Below are positions 27,539 to 36,496 of a DNA stretch of 64,000 nucleotides, piece by piece; the first letter of the stretch is position 1; every line of letters starts with the position of its first letter. The notes beneath the pieces were generated by a model. The model was given only the letters and a program-made list of their open reading frames with translations. It was not told the DNA's origin and did not search any database. The stretch comes from Planctomycetota bacterium (GTDB taxonomy: Bacteria; Planctomycetota; SZUA-567; H5-PLA8). A program made the translations under genes and the position numbers. The stretch spans positions 310,001 through 374,000 of the forward strand of contig JAOSKN010000001.1 in NCBI GenBank assembly GCA_027493525.1, written 5' to 3'.

Positions 27539-30494
27539 ATGCCCCAAGCCGGCGACGTTCAGGACGGATTCCGTTACACCCGCGTCAGCGAGCTGAAGAA
27601 CCTCCGCGCCGCGGCGTACGAACTCGAACACGAAGCCTCCGGCGCGCGCATCCTTCATGTTCACGCCGAGGACGCCGAGAATCTCTTTGCCGTCGCCTTC
27701 AAGACCCCGCCCGCCGACAACACCGGGCTCCCGCACATCCTCGAACACACCGTCCTCTGCGGCTCGCGCCGCTTCCCGGTCAAGGATCCCTTCATCGAGA
27801 TGCTCAAGATGAGCATGGCGACGTTCCTCAACGCCATGACGTACGCCGACAAGACCGTCTACCCCGTCGCCAGCAACGTCCGCCGCGACTTCTACAACCT
27901 CGCCGAGGTCTACTGGGACGCCGTCTTCCACCCGCGCCTCGAGGAAGCCTTCTTCAAGCAGGAGGGGCACCACCTCGAGTTCGATCCCAAGGGCGACCCC
28001 GCCGGCCCGCTGATCGTCAAAGGCATCGTCTTCAACGAGATGAAGGGCGCCTACTCCAGCAGCGAGGCCTTCGTCGAGCGCGAGTCGCACCAGCGCCTCT
28101 TTCCCGACACGCCCTACGGTCTGGACTCCGGCGGCGATCCCGAGCGCATCCCCGAGCTGACCTACGCCGACTTCAAGCGCTTCCACGAAACCTGGTATCA
28201 TCCGTCCAACGCCCGGATCTTCCTCTACGGCGACCTCCCCACCCCCGAGCACCTCGCCTTCCTGCGCCCGCGCCTGGAGCCTTTCCGGCGCCGCGAGATC
28301 GAAGCGCCGATCCTCCGCCAGCCGCGCTGGGCCGCCCCGCGCGAGGCGGAACTCGCCTATCCCATCGGCCCCGACGAGGAACCCGCAGAAAAAGCCTTCG
28401 TCACCCTCAACTGGATCGTCGGCGACGCCACCGACCCCGGCGACGCCGTCGCCTGGCAGGTCCTCGACCGCATCCTCCTCGGCAACCAGGCCGCGCCCCT
28501 GCGCAAGGCGCTCATCGACGCCAAGCTCGGCCAGGACCTCACCCCCTCCGGCGTCGCCCTGGGCGAACTCGAAACCACGTTCACCGTCGGCATGAAGGGC
28601 GCCGAGCCCGGCGCGAAGGACCGCATCGCCGCCGTCGTCGCCGAAACCCTCGAACGCCTGGCCCGCGACGGGATCGAGCCCGGGCGCGTCGAGGCCGCCT
28701 TCCAGCAGGTCGCCTACGCCTGCCTCGAAATCGCCAGCCTCTACCCGCTCTGGCTGATGGATCGCGCCTACGCCGCGTGGCCTTACGGCGCCGACCCCCT
28801 CGCCTTTCTCCGCGCCGACGAACTCCTCGACGCCGCGCGCCGGCGCTACCGCGCCGACCCGGGGCTCTTCGCGCGCATGCTCCGCGAGCGCCTCCTCGAA
28901 AACCCCCATCGGCTCACGCTCACCTTTCACCCCGATCCCGAACTGCTCGAGAAGAAGGAACGCGCCTTCGCCGCCAAAATGGAAGCGCGCAAGGCCGCGC
29001 TCAGCGAAGTCGAGCGCCGCGCCGTCGTCGACGATGCGCGCGCCCTCGAGAAGCTCCAGAACACGCCCAATCCGCCCGAGGCCCTCGCCACCTTGCCTCA
29101 GTTGAAGGTCGGCGACCTCCCCCGCAAGCCCCGCCACATCCCCACCGCGGTGGAAACCCTCGCCGGCGGCGCACCCTTCCCTGCGCAACGACGTCTTCGC
29201 CAACGGCGTCTGCTACCTCCAGCTCGAATTCGACCTCGAAGGGCTTCCCGACGCGGCCTTCGACCTGCTCCCGCTTTACGGCGACGCGCTGGTCAAGATG
29301 GGCGCCGCGGGCATGGATTACGTGCGCATGGCCGAACGCGTCGCCGCCCACACCGGCGGCATCGGCTTCGCCGCGGGGGCCGACGGGCTCGTCCAAGGCC
29401 CCGGCGCCGTGCGCCGCTCCGCTGCCTTCTCCCTCAAGGCCCTCGACGGCGCCCTCGAACCCGCCCTCGCCGTACTCCGAGATCTGCTCTTCGAGCCCGA
29501 CTTTGCCGACCGCGAGCGCCTCCGCGACGTGGTCGTCCAAGCCCACGCCGCGCATCGCGGCGCGCTCGTCGAGGACGGCGTCGGCCTCGCGCTCCGCCAC
29601 GCCGGCCGCGGGCTCGGAGAAAGGGGCCGCCTCCTCGAGCGCATGGGCGGGCTCCCGCAGGTCCGCCTCGTCGAACGCTGGGCCCGCGACTTCGACGCCC
29701 ATTTCGAGGCCCTGCGCGACGGCCTCGCCGCCCTGACCCGGCAGTTCCTCAACCGGCGCGCTTTCGCCGCCAGCTTCACCGGTTCCGGCCCCGCCGCGCA
29801 AGCCGCGCGCAAGGCCCTCGACGGGTGGGCCGCCGCGATGCGCGACGAACCCCTCGCCCCCGGCGCGCGGGACCCGTTCGTCCAGGCCGCGCCGCCGCGC
29901 GAGGGCCTCGCCGCGCCCATGGAAGTCGCCTTCTGCGCGCAGGTCCTCCCCGCCCCGCACCTCTCGCACCCCGACACCCCCGCCCTCACCGTCGCCAGCC
30001 GCATCCTCAGCCTCGGCTACATGTGGGACGAAGTCCGGCTCAAGGGCGGAGCCTACGATGCCGGCGCGCTCTACGGACCCCTCGACGGCAACTTCTGCTG
30101 CTACTCCTACCGCGACCCCTGGATCCGCAAGACCCTCGCGCGCTTCAAGGGGCTGAAAGAATTCGTCGCCCGCGCCAACTGGTCCCAGCTCGAAATCGAC
30201 CGCGCCATCATCGGCGCCGCCAAGCACGGCGAGAAACCCATCCGTCCCGGCGAGGCCACCGCCGCCGCGCTCTGGCGCCACACCCACGGCGACACCCCCG
30301 CCCGCCGCGAAGCCCGCCACGCCGCGCTCCTCGACGTCACCCCCGCGGACGCAAAACGCGCCGCCGCCGAACTCCTCGAACGCCAGGACGAACTCGCCGC
30401 CGTCTGCGTCGTCTCCAGCCGCGCCATGCTCGAGCAGGCCAATGCCGAACCCGGCGACGGCCAGCTCGCCGTCGAGGACATCCTGACAACTTAA
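27539..30494 (+). CDS. M16C metallopeptidase (PreP/Cym1-like), copy 1 (frameshifted)
   Basis: About 984 residues, the usual length for single-chain presequence-peptidase-like M16C enzymes. The inverted zinc motif HILEH is at 66-70, with the distal Glu region in GIVFNEMKGAYSSSEAF. The second half contains the non-catalytic domain (HTGGIGFAAGADG, GYMWDEVRLKGGAYDAGALY). One extra C at about 29171-29185 shifts the frame between LAGGAPF and LRNDVFANGV. No signal peptide, so it is probably cytoplasmic, degrading short peptides such as cleaved leaders. It is followed by a second M16C gene of the same length about 960 bases downstream. The stop codon TAA overlaps the first unit of a heptad array. Confidence 0.9.
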
Positions 30495-30521
30495 GTGAAC
30501 AGTGAACGGTAAACGGTGAAC
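30494..30521. repeat. Heptad array at the stop codon of M16C copy 1
   Basis: AGTGAAC twice, GGTAAAC, GGTGAAC, starting with the last A of the TAA stop. Its complementary partner lies 870 bases away at 31391-31432, so the two arms enclose the whole spacer between the M16C genes. Confidence 0.8.
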
Positions 30522-30550
30522 ATTAACGGCGAGTAGTGTCTCTATTGGGG

Positions 30551-30960
30551 TTACCGCAGCCTAGAGGCTCGAACAGCATCGTCCCACTTGATCGCCTGGT
30601 CTAGAGACCCCAGGTTGAGTTGCTTCGCATTCACATTGGCATCATATCGATGTTCGTTGGTCACATACTCAAAGGATCCGCTTGATTAATCTACTCGTAA
30701 CGACGATCTGGTCTCCTTTCGAGGACCTGCTCTTGTCGCCGTTATCGATCCATGCCTCATGGTAGGCCAACCGCCACTAATGTTCGAGCCGACATTGTTC
30801 GCGGGCCATATATTGATTGAGATCCAGCCGTCATTGCCTGTCGCCCGCCAGCGGTACTCCACACCTTGATCGACAATGCGGTGGCTTCCCTTTGAACTTC
30901 GCATGCCCTCATCCCTAACGTGTTGGGGAAAGTACTCATTTCGACCCTTGCACACCTACC
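30551..30960 (-). pseudogene. Decayed lower-GC gene between the two M16C genes
   Basis: Three minus-strand fragments in different frames read like a single protein: one with GVEYRWRATGNDGWISI and NIWPANNVGSNIS, one with AYHEAWIDNGDKSRSSK and GDQIVVTSRLI, and one with FEYVTNEHRYDANVNA and KQLNLGSLDQAIKWDDAV ending at a TAA (30551). The base composition is clearly less GC-rich than the neighbours. At least two frameshifts separate the pieces. I do not recognise the family. A foreign insertion that has decayed is the simplest reading; chance open frames are the alternative. Confidence 0.4.
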
Positions 30961-31061
30961 CCAAGCGCAGCTAGCGACCAAAGGTTTGCAAGTCAACCCG
31001 GTGCAATAGGAGAGACATCCGGAGGGCAATCTGGAATGACGAAATCCGTGCGGCGCGATCC

Positions 31062-31304
31062 ATCCGTTGCTTGCCACTTTAGCCGAAAGCACCTCCATCT
31101 TCCGCCCCATCGGGGCGGAGAGCCTTTTGCCCACGGCGCCAGCCGTGGGTGTGAGTTCCTTCCCATCAGCACAAGCCCCGGAGGGGCGGCAGAGCCAACC
31201 GCGTAACCCAACCACTGCCGCCCCTGACGAGGCTTAGGCTCTTGGAAGCGCCACAAACCCAGGGCTTCGCCGCGGGCTAAATTCCCACCGCCCCTGCGGG
31301 GCGG
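31062..31304. repeat. Cluster of REP-like palindromes
   Basis: ATCCGTTGCTTGCCAC (31062-31077) matches the terminal repeat of the element at 53226-53360. It is followed by a TCCGCCCC/GGGGCGGA hairpin (about 31101), then TTTTGCCCACGGC-GCCA-GCCGTGGG (about 31118-31149), which recurs inverted at 36310-36336. CCGCCCC-TGC-GGGGCGG lies at 31288-31304. No gene is evident here. Confidence 0.7.
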
Positions 31305-31390
31305 CTCCTTACATACAATGTTCAAAGCGCTTGTTCATCGCTGCTTGCTACTGCCTACCAGGCGGCGGCGTGCGGTTCTCCCATCTCCGC

Positions 31391-31432
31391 CGTTACTGTT
31401 TACTGTTCACCGTTCACCGTTTACTGTGTGTT
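31391..31432. repeat. Heptad array upstream of M16C copy 2
   Basis: CGTTACT, GTTTACT, GTTCACC twice, GTTTACT, GTGTGTT, ending 26 bases before the start codon. It is complementary to the array at 30494-30521. Confidence 0.8.
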
Positions 31433-31457
31433 CAACAACCATTCTCAGGAGCCCCCC

Positions 31458-34421
31458 ATGCCCCAGCCCCAACTGAAGGAAGGCGCGCGGCTCGAAGGCT
31501 TCCAGGTCCGCCGCGTCACCCCCATGCCCGAGCTGCGCAGCACCGCCTTGGAACTCGAACACGAGAACTCCGGCGCGCGCGTGCTCCACGTACACAACGA
31601 CGACAGCGAGAACCTCTTCGCCGTCACCTTCCGCACCCCGCCCGTCGACGACACCGGACTCCCCCACATCCTCGAACATTCCGTCCTCGGCGGCAGCAAG
31701 CGCTTCCCCGTCAAGGACCCCTTCGTCGAGATGCTCAAGATGAGCATGGCGACGTTCATCAACGCCATGACCGGCAGCGACATGACCCTCTACCCCGTCG
31801 CCAGCAACGTGAAGAAGGACCTCTTCAACCTCGCCGAGGTCTACTGGGACGCCGTCTTCCACCCCAACCTCACCGAAAACACCTTCAAGCAGGAAGGGCA
31901 CCACCTCGAGTTCGAGACCAAGGGCGACACCGCCAGCCCGTTGATCGTCAAGGGCATCGTCTTCAACGAAATGAAGGGCGCCTACTCCAGACCCGAGATG
32001 CAGCTTGTACACATCGCCCACCGCGCGCTCTTTGAAGAAACCCCCTACGGACTTTCCAGCGGCGGCGACCCCGAAGCCATCCCAACCCTCACCTACGAGA
32101 AATTCATCGACTTCTATAAGCGCCACTACACTCCGGCCAACGCCTACATCTTCCTCTACGGCGACACGCCCACGCCCGAGTACCTCGCCTTCATCGCCGC
32201 GCGACTCGCCGGCGCCAAGCGCGACCCGCGCACGCCGCCCATCAAGTGCCAGACCCGCTGGAAGGCCCCGCGCGATCTCGCCGGGACCTACTCCATCGAC
32301 GAAGGCGAGGACGAAAAGAACAAGGCCTTCCTGTTCATGCGCTGGATCGTCGGCAGCGGCACCGACCTGCGCGACGTCATCGACATGGAACTCCTCGACT
32401 ACCTGCTCCTCGGCAACGCCGGCGCGCCCCTGCGCAAGGCCCTCGTCGATTCGCGCCTCGGGGAGGACCTCGTCCTGGCCGGCTTCAACGGCTTCGCCTT
32501 CGAAAGCACCTTCGGCATCGGACTCAAGGGCACCGAGGCCGCGCGCAAGGCCGACTTCGAGAAGCTCGTCTTCGAAACCCTCGAAAAATGCGCGAAGGAC
32601 GGTTTCCCTCGCGAGCGCGTCGAGGCCGGCTTCCACCAGTTGTCCTACCCCTTCCTCGAAATCTCGAACATGCAGCCGCTCAACGTCATGTACAAGGCCT
32701 ACCTCGCCTGGCTCCACGACGCCGACCCGCTCGACTACCTGCGCATCAAGGAGACCCTCGAAACCGCGCGCGTCCGCTGCACCTCCGACCTCGGCCTCTT
32801 CCCGCGCCTCATTCGCGAACGCCTCCTGGACAACCCGCACCGCGTCTCGCTCACCCTGGCCCCCGAAAAAGGCCTGCAATCGAAGAAGGACCGGGACGCC
32901 GCCGAGAAACTCCAGGAGCGCAAAGCCGCGCTCTCCAAGGAACAGCTCGAGAAGATCGCGCGCGAACAGAACGAACTCGTCCGCATGCAGGACACGCCCA
33001 ACTCGCCCGAGGCCCTCGCCACCCTCCCGCAACTGAAGGTGAGCGACCTCCCGCGCAAGCCCAAGCACATCCCCACGAAGCTCGAGACCCTGCCCGGCGG
33101 CGCGGCCTTCCTGAGCAACGACGTCTTCGCCAACGGCGTCACCTACCTGCGCCTCAGCTTCGACCTGGCCGGCCTCGACCCCGGCCTGATCGCCGTGCTC
33201 CCGCTCTATTCGAGCTGCGCGCGTAAAATGGGCGCCGCCGGATGCGACTACGTGAAAATGGCCGAACGCGCCGACGCCTCCACCGGCAGCCTCGGCTTCG
33301 GCGTCTCCGCCTCGGGCCACGTCGCCGATCCCGAGGCCATCCGCTTCACCGGAACGTACAGCCTCAAGGTCCTCGACCACAAACTACCCGACGCCCTCGG
33401 CGTGCTCCGCGACGTGCTCTTCGAACCCGACTTCAGCGACGCCAAGCGTTTCCACGAGGTCCTGCTCCAGGAGAAGGCCGCGCTCCGCTCGCGCCTGCCC
33501 TCCTCCGGGAACGTCTACGCCCTCGCCCACGCCGGCCGCGCGCTCCACCGCCTCGGCCGCCTCGACGAGGAACTCGGCGGCATCCCCCAGCCGCGGCACT
33601 TTCAGGCCTGGGCCGACGCCTACGACGCCCACCGCGACGCGCTCGTCGAAAAGCTCAAGCGCGTCCGCGCCTTCCTGCTCGGCAAGCGCCCGCTCGCGGC
33701 GAGCTTCACCGGCTCCAGCGCCTCCCGCGACCTCGTCGCGAAGGCCGTCGCCGACTGGACCGCGAAGATGACCGAAGCCGTCGCCCCGGTTGCGCCCGCG
33801 CCCTTCACGCCCCCCGCCGCGCCGCTCCGCGAGGGCCTCGCCGCGCCCATGCAGGTCGCCTACTGCGCGCGCGTGCTCCCCGCCCCGCACCTCTCGCACC
33901 CCGACGCCGCCGCGCTCACCGTCGGCAGGCTGCTCATTTCACGCGGGTACATGTGGGAAGAAGTCCGCATCAAGGGCGGCGCCTACGGCGGCGGCGCAGG
34001 CTGGAACGGCCTCGACCGCTCCTGGACCTTCTGGTCCTACCGCGACCCCTGGGTCAAGCGCACCCTCGACGCCTTCCGCAACTTGCGCGAGCACATCGCC
34101 AAGACCGACTGGTCCCAGACCGACATCGACCGCGCCATCATCGGCACCGCCAAGGACGGCGAACGCCCCATCCGCCCGGAAGCCGCCACCGGCCAAGCCC
34201 TCTCGCGCCACCTCCTCGGCGACACCCCCGAACGCCGCGAAGAACGCCACGCCGCCGTCCTGCGCGTCAAGGTCGCCGACGTCAAGCGCGCCTGCCTCGA
34301 CGTCCTCGACAACAACTTCGAGAAAGGCTCCGTCTGCGTCGCCAGCAGCCGCGAGAAACTCGAAGCCGCCAACAAGGAACTCGGCGCCGAAGCCCTCGCG
34401 ATTGAGGACGCGCTGAAGTAG
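31458..34421 (+). CDS. M16C metallopeptidase (PreP/Cym1-like), copy 2
   Basis: The protein has 987 residues and an intact frame. ATG 31458 follows AGGAG at 6-base spacing. The zinc motif HILEH is at 70-74, with GIVFNEMKGAYSRPEMQ further on and the C-terminal GYMWEEVRIKGGAYGGGAGW. It is closely similar to copy 1 along its whole length, including the linker DTPNSPEALATLPQLKVSDL, so the pair arose by duplication. The second copy may have a different peptide range or form a heterodimer-like partner. No export signal is seen. The gene ends 5 bases before a heptad array fused to a REP palindrome. Confidence 0.92.
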   Translation: MPQPQLKEGARLEGFQVRRVTPMPELRSTALELEHENSGARVLHVHNDDSENLFAVTFRTPPVDDTGLPHILEHSVLGGSKRFPVKDPFVEMLKMSMATFINAMTGSDMTLYPVASNVKKDLFNLAEVYWDAVFHPNLTENTFKQEGHHLEFETKGDTASPLIVKGIVFNEMKGAYSRPEMQLVHIAHRALFEETPYGLSSGGDPEAIPTLTYEKFIDFYKRHYTPANAYIFLYGDTPTPEYLAFIAARLAGAKRDPRTPPIKCQTRWKAPRDLAGTYSIDEGEDEKNKAFLFMRWIVGSGTDLRDVIDMELLDYLLLGNAGAPLRKALVDSRLGEDLVLAGFNGFAFESTFGIGLKGTEAARKADFEKLVFETLEKCAKDGFPRERVEAGFHQLSYPFLEISNMQPLNVMYKAYLAWLHDADPLDYLRIKETLETARVRCTSDLGLFPRLIRERLLDNPHRVSLTLAPEKGLQSKKDRDAAEKLQERKAALSKEQLEKIAREQNELVRMQDTPNSPEALATLPQLKVSDLPRKPKHIPTKLETLPGGAAFLSNDVFANGVTYLRLSFDLAGLDPGLIAVLPLYSSCARKMGAAGCDYVKMAERADASTGSLGFGVSASGHVADPEAIRFTGTYSLKVLDHKLPDALGVLRDVLFEPDFSDAKRFHEVLLQEKAALRSRLPSSGNVYALAHAGRALHRLGRLDEELGGIPQPRHFQAWADAYDAHRDALVEKLKRVRAFLLGKRPLAASFTGSSASRDLVAKAVADWTAKMTEAVAPVAPAPFTPPAAPLREGLAAPMQVAYCARVLPAPHLSHPDAAALTVGRLLISRGYMWEEVRIKGGAYGGGAGWNGLDRSWTFWSYRDPWVKRTLDAFRNLREHIAKTDWSQTDIDRAIIGTAKDGERPIRPEAATGQALSRHLLGDTPERREERHAAVLRVKVADVKRACLDVLDNNFEKGSVCVASSREKLEAANKELGAEALAIEDALK

Positions 34422-34426
34422 CGCGG

Positions 34427-34483
34427 GTTCCGAGTGCCGAGTGCTGGGAACCGAGTGCCACGGGTCGGCGCAGCCGCCCCGTG
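34427..34483. repeat. Heptad array fused to a REP-like palindrome
   Basis: GTTCCGA, GTGCCGA, GTGCTGG, GAACCGA, GTGCCAC are in register from 34427. The last unit runs directly into the family A palindrome CACGGG-T-CGGC-GCA-GCCG-C-CCCGTG (34459-34483). The fusion suggests that the two repeat classes can share a site or an origin. It lies just after the M16C stop codon. Confidence 0.75.
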
Positions 34484-34592
34484 CCTTCGCCCGCCCCGGG
34501 GTCAGGAACTTCTGCGACGCTGTACTTAGCGGCTCTAAGACGCGAGTCCTTCAATTCGTCTGTCGGCTCGTGCATCCAAGGAGCCGCACCCC

Positions 34593-34985
34593 ATGAGGAT
34601 CCGCCTGACCGCACTCCTCGCCGCACAACTCAGCGCTGCTTGGCTCCTTTACTACAACGTCTCCGAACGACCCTTTGGCGATAGATACGTGATTCAAATC
34701 TCCTCAGGCCCCTACACGCTCGAACCGGGTGGCGTGGCTTACGGCTGGCCCTCGGATCTGTTGCTCGTATTCGATGCGGACATCCATGGAAGAATTGATT
34801 TCTTCGGCGATTTCGAAGCGGTGCGGTGGGTCTGGAAGTGGCAGGGCCTCGCGATCGACTTGGCGATTCTTCTTGGCGGCGCGCTCTTGGCAGGGGTTTT
34901 GATCCAGGGTATGTCGCTCCAGCGCCTTCCCGCCGGTCGTGACGCCGGCGCTTCTCCATCCGCGCCCGAAACCCGCGGGGGCTGA
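34593..34985 (+). CDS. Small two-helix membrane protein, unknown
   Basis: The protein has 130 residues. The first membrane segment (LTALLAAQLSAAWLLYYNVS) begins near residue 5. An extracytoplasmic loop contains GGVAYGWPSDLLLVFDADIH, and the second segment is LAIDLAILLGGALLAGVLIQ with a polar tail. The topology and the YGWP element match the proteins at 17806 and 18893, though the HLSTC motif is not kept. Function unknown. Confidence 0.6.
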   Translation: MRIRLTALLAAQLSAAWLLYYNVSERPFGDRYVIQISSGPYTLEPGGVAYGWPSDLLLVFDADIHGRIDFFGDFEAVRWVWKWQGLAIDLAILLGGALLAGVLIQGMSLQRLPAGRDAGASPSAPETRGG

Positions 34986-35023
34986 TGTAGCGCCGCCCCG
35001 TGCCTTCGCCCGCCCCCGAGTGC

Positions 35024-35048
35024 CACGGGTCGGCGCAGCCGCCCCGTG
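35024..35048. repeat. REP-like palindrome (family A)
   Basis: A perfect copy of the CACGGG...CCCGTG hairpin, 23 bases before the start of the WD40-like gene. A half copy (CGCCGCCCCGTGCC) lies at about 34991-35004. Confidence 0.75.
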
Positions 35049-35071
35049 CCTTCGTGAAGTAGAATCCCCGC

Positions 35072-36244
35072 ATGGCCCTCCCCCGCGTCCGCTTCTCCCT
35101 CCGCAGCCTCGCGCTGGCCCTCCTCGTCCTCGCCGGCCTCGGCGCCCTCTGGCGGCGCTGGGACCCCTGGCTCGTCGAACGGCGCTGGACGGCCCACCCG
35201 TCCGCGGTGGACACGGTCATCTTTCTTTCGGACGCTCGCCTGGCGACCCACGCACGCGGCGGCATCCGCGTCTGGGATGCGCATGGCGGCGCCATGCTTC
35301 ACGATCTGAAGACCGGCGGCGAAGCGCAGAGCTTCATGTGGCAGCCGCCCGGTTCATCGAGGCTGCTGACCTTCGGCGCCGGGTTCTCGATCGAAGAATG
35401 GGACCCGGATACCGGCCGCCACGTTCGACAGGTCGTGGGTCCAGGCGAGAAGCCTTACGAATTCGTCCATCGATACATCGTCTGGAGCCAGGACGGCGAG
35501 CGCATGGCCTTTACTCAAGCCATTGGTTGGCGCGCCAGATTCCTGCTGCGGGTCGTGGATCGCGGCGCGGGAAGGGTCTTGTTCGAGCGTAAATACGATG
35601 GCGACAAGGAGTACTTCGAATACGGCCTCGCGCCCGGCGGCAAATACCTGGTCTGCGCCCATCGCGCCTTGCCCGTTTCCGATTCGGTCACCGGCCAATT
35701 GACCTGCTGGGACCTCGACGCCCAAGCCCCGGCATGGAGCATCCCCTGGGACAGCCAGGACGTTTGGAGGTTCGATATTTCGAGCGATGGCCGCGTCGTG
35801 TGCCTGAGAGGCTCGAGCCGGCACGAATTCAGAAGCATGGCCGATGGGTCCGAGACCGAACCTGTGCCGATGGAAGACAGGACGTACCTGGAATCGCCGG
35901 ATGGAGCCTACCTGGTCGATCCGGGCATGAATCAACTCGGGCGGAGGGCGGACGAAACCTGGTACAGCCCGTCTCGCTCGCCCCAGATCAGGAATAAAAC
36001 CACCGGCAAGCGCGCGGTGTACCTGGCTCATACGGACGCCGAAGCGCGGGACTACGCTTTCGCCCTCGACGGCCGCCTCGCCGTAGCCCGGTTCGACGGC
36101 AGCGTCGAAATCTGGCGCTTCAACCGCTCCGAGGCCTGGTACGGCCCCGCGCAACTCCCGGCCTTCTGGATCGCGCTCGTCCTGCTCATCCTCCTCGCCG
36201 GGTCGCTCAAGCGCGACCGAAAAGCGCTCGCCGGCAAAGCGTAA
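35072..36244 (+). CDS. Membrane-anchored WD40-like beta-propeller protein
   Basis: The protein has 390 residues. A basic N-terminal anchor (FSLRSLALALLVLAGLGALW) is of a type common in planctomycetes. The middle consists of WD40-like repeats, each a short GxIRVWDAHGG-type strand set (for example RGGIRVWDAHGGAMLHDL, TGQLTCWDLDAQAPAW, FDGSVEIWRFNRSE). The C-terminus is a second membrane helix (LPAFWIALVLLILLAGSLKR). The propeller would face the periplasm. It probably serves as a protein interaction platform. No enzyme motif is visible. Confidence 0.7.
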   Translation: MALPRVRFSLRSLALALLVLAGLGALWRRWDPWLVERRWTAHPSAVDTVIFLSDARLATHARGGIRVWDAHGGAMLHDLKTGGEAQSFMWQPPGSSRLLTFGAGFSIEEWDPDTGRHVRQVVGPGEKPYEFVHRYIVWSQDGERMAFTQAIGWRARFLLRVVDRGAGRVLFERKYDGDKEYFEYGLAPGGKYLVCAHRALPVSDSVTGQLTCWDLDAQAPAWSIPWDSQDVWRFDISSDGRVVCLRGSSRHEFRSMADGSETEPVPMEDRTYLESPDGAYLVDPGMNQLGRRADETWYSPSRSPQIRNKTTGKRAVYLAHTDAEARDYAFALDGRLAVARFDGSVEIWRFNRSEAWYGPAQLPAFWIALVLLILLAGSLKRDRKALAGKA

Positions 36245-36261
36245 GCGCTACTCGACGCAAC

Positions 36262-36360
36262 TCCGCTGCCGCCCCTGCGGGGCCGGGACCCACAAACATG
36301 CGCCTGCTACCCACGGCTGGCGCCGTGGGCAAAAGCCCTCCGCCCCTGCGAGGCGGATAA
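36262..36360. repeat. REP-like palindromes homologous to the 31.1 kb cluster
   Basis: CCGCCCC-TGC-GGGGC at about 36270 is followed by CCCACGGCTGGCGCCGTGGG with CAAAAG at 36310-36336, then a CCGCCCC...GGCGG hairpin. The order and sequence are the inverse of 31101-31149. Confidence 0.7.
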
Positions 36361-36454
36361 ATGGGTTCGCCGCGAAGCGATCTTTGGGGTGAAACAGCGG
36401 GATACGGAAAAGCGCGCCGCGCCCGTTCCAGAACGGCTCGTAAAGTCTCAGCCG

Positions 36455-36496
36455 TTACAGATCACAGATTACAGATTACAGATTACAGATCACAGG
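36455..36496. repeat. Heptad array abutting a stop codon
   Basis: TTACAGA, TCACAGA, TTACAGA three times, TCACAGG. The last unit ends directly at the complement of the TAG stop (36497-36499) of the beta-helix gene. No inverted partner arm is apparent. Confidence 0.8.

Noticed and set aside
30757..31325. Two further minus-strand frames between the M16C genes as genes
   Set aside because: They run through REP palindromes and show no ribosome site or domain.
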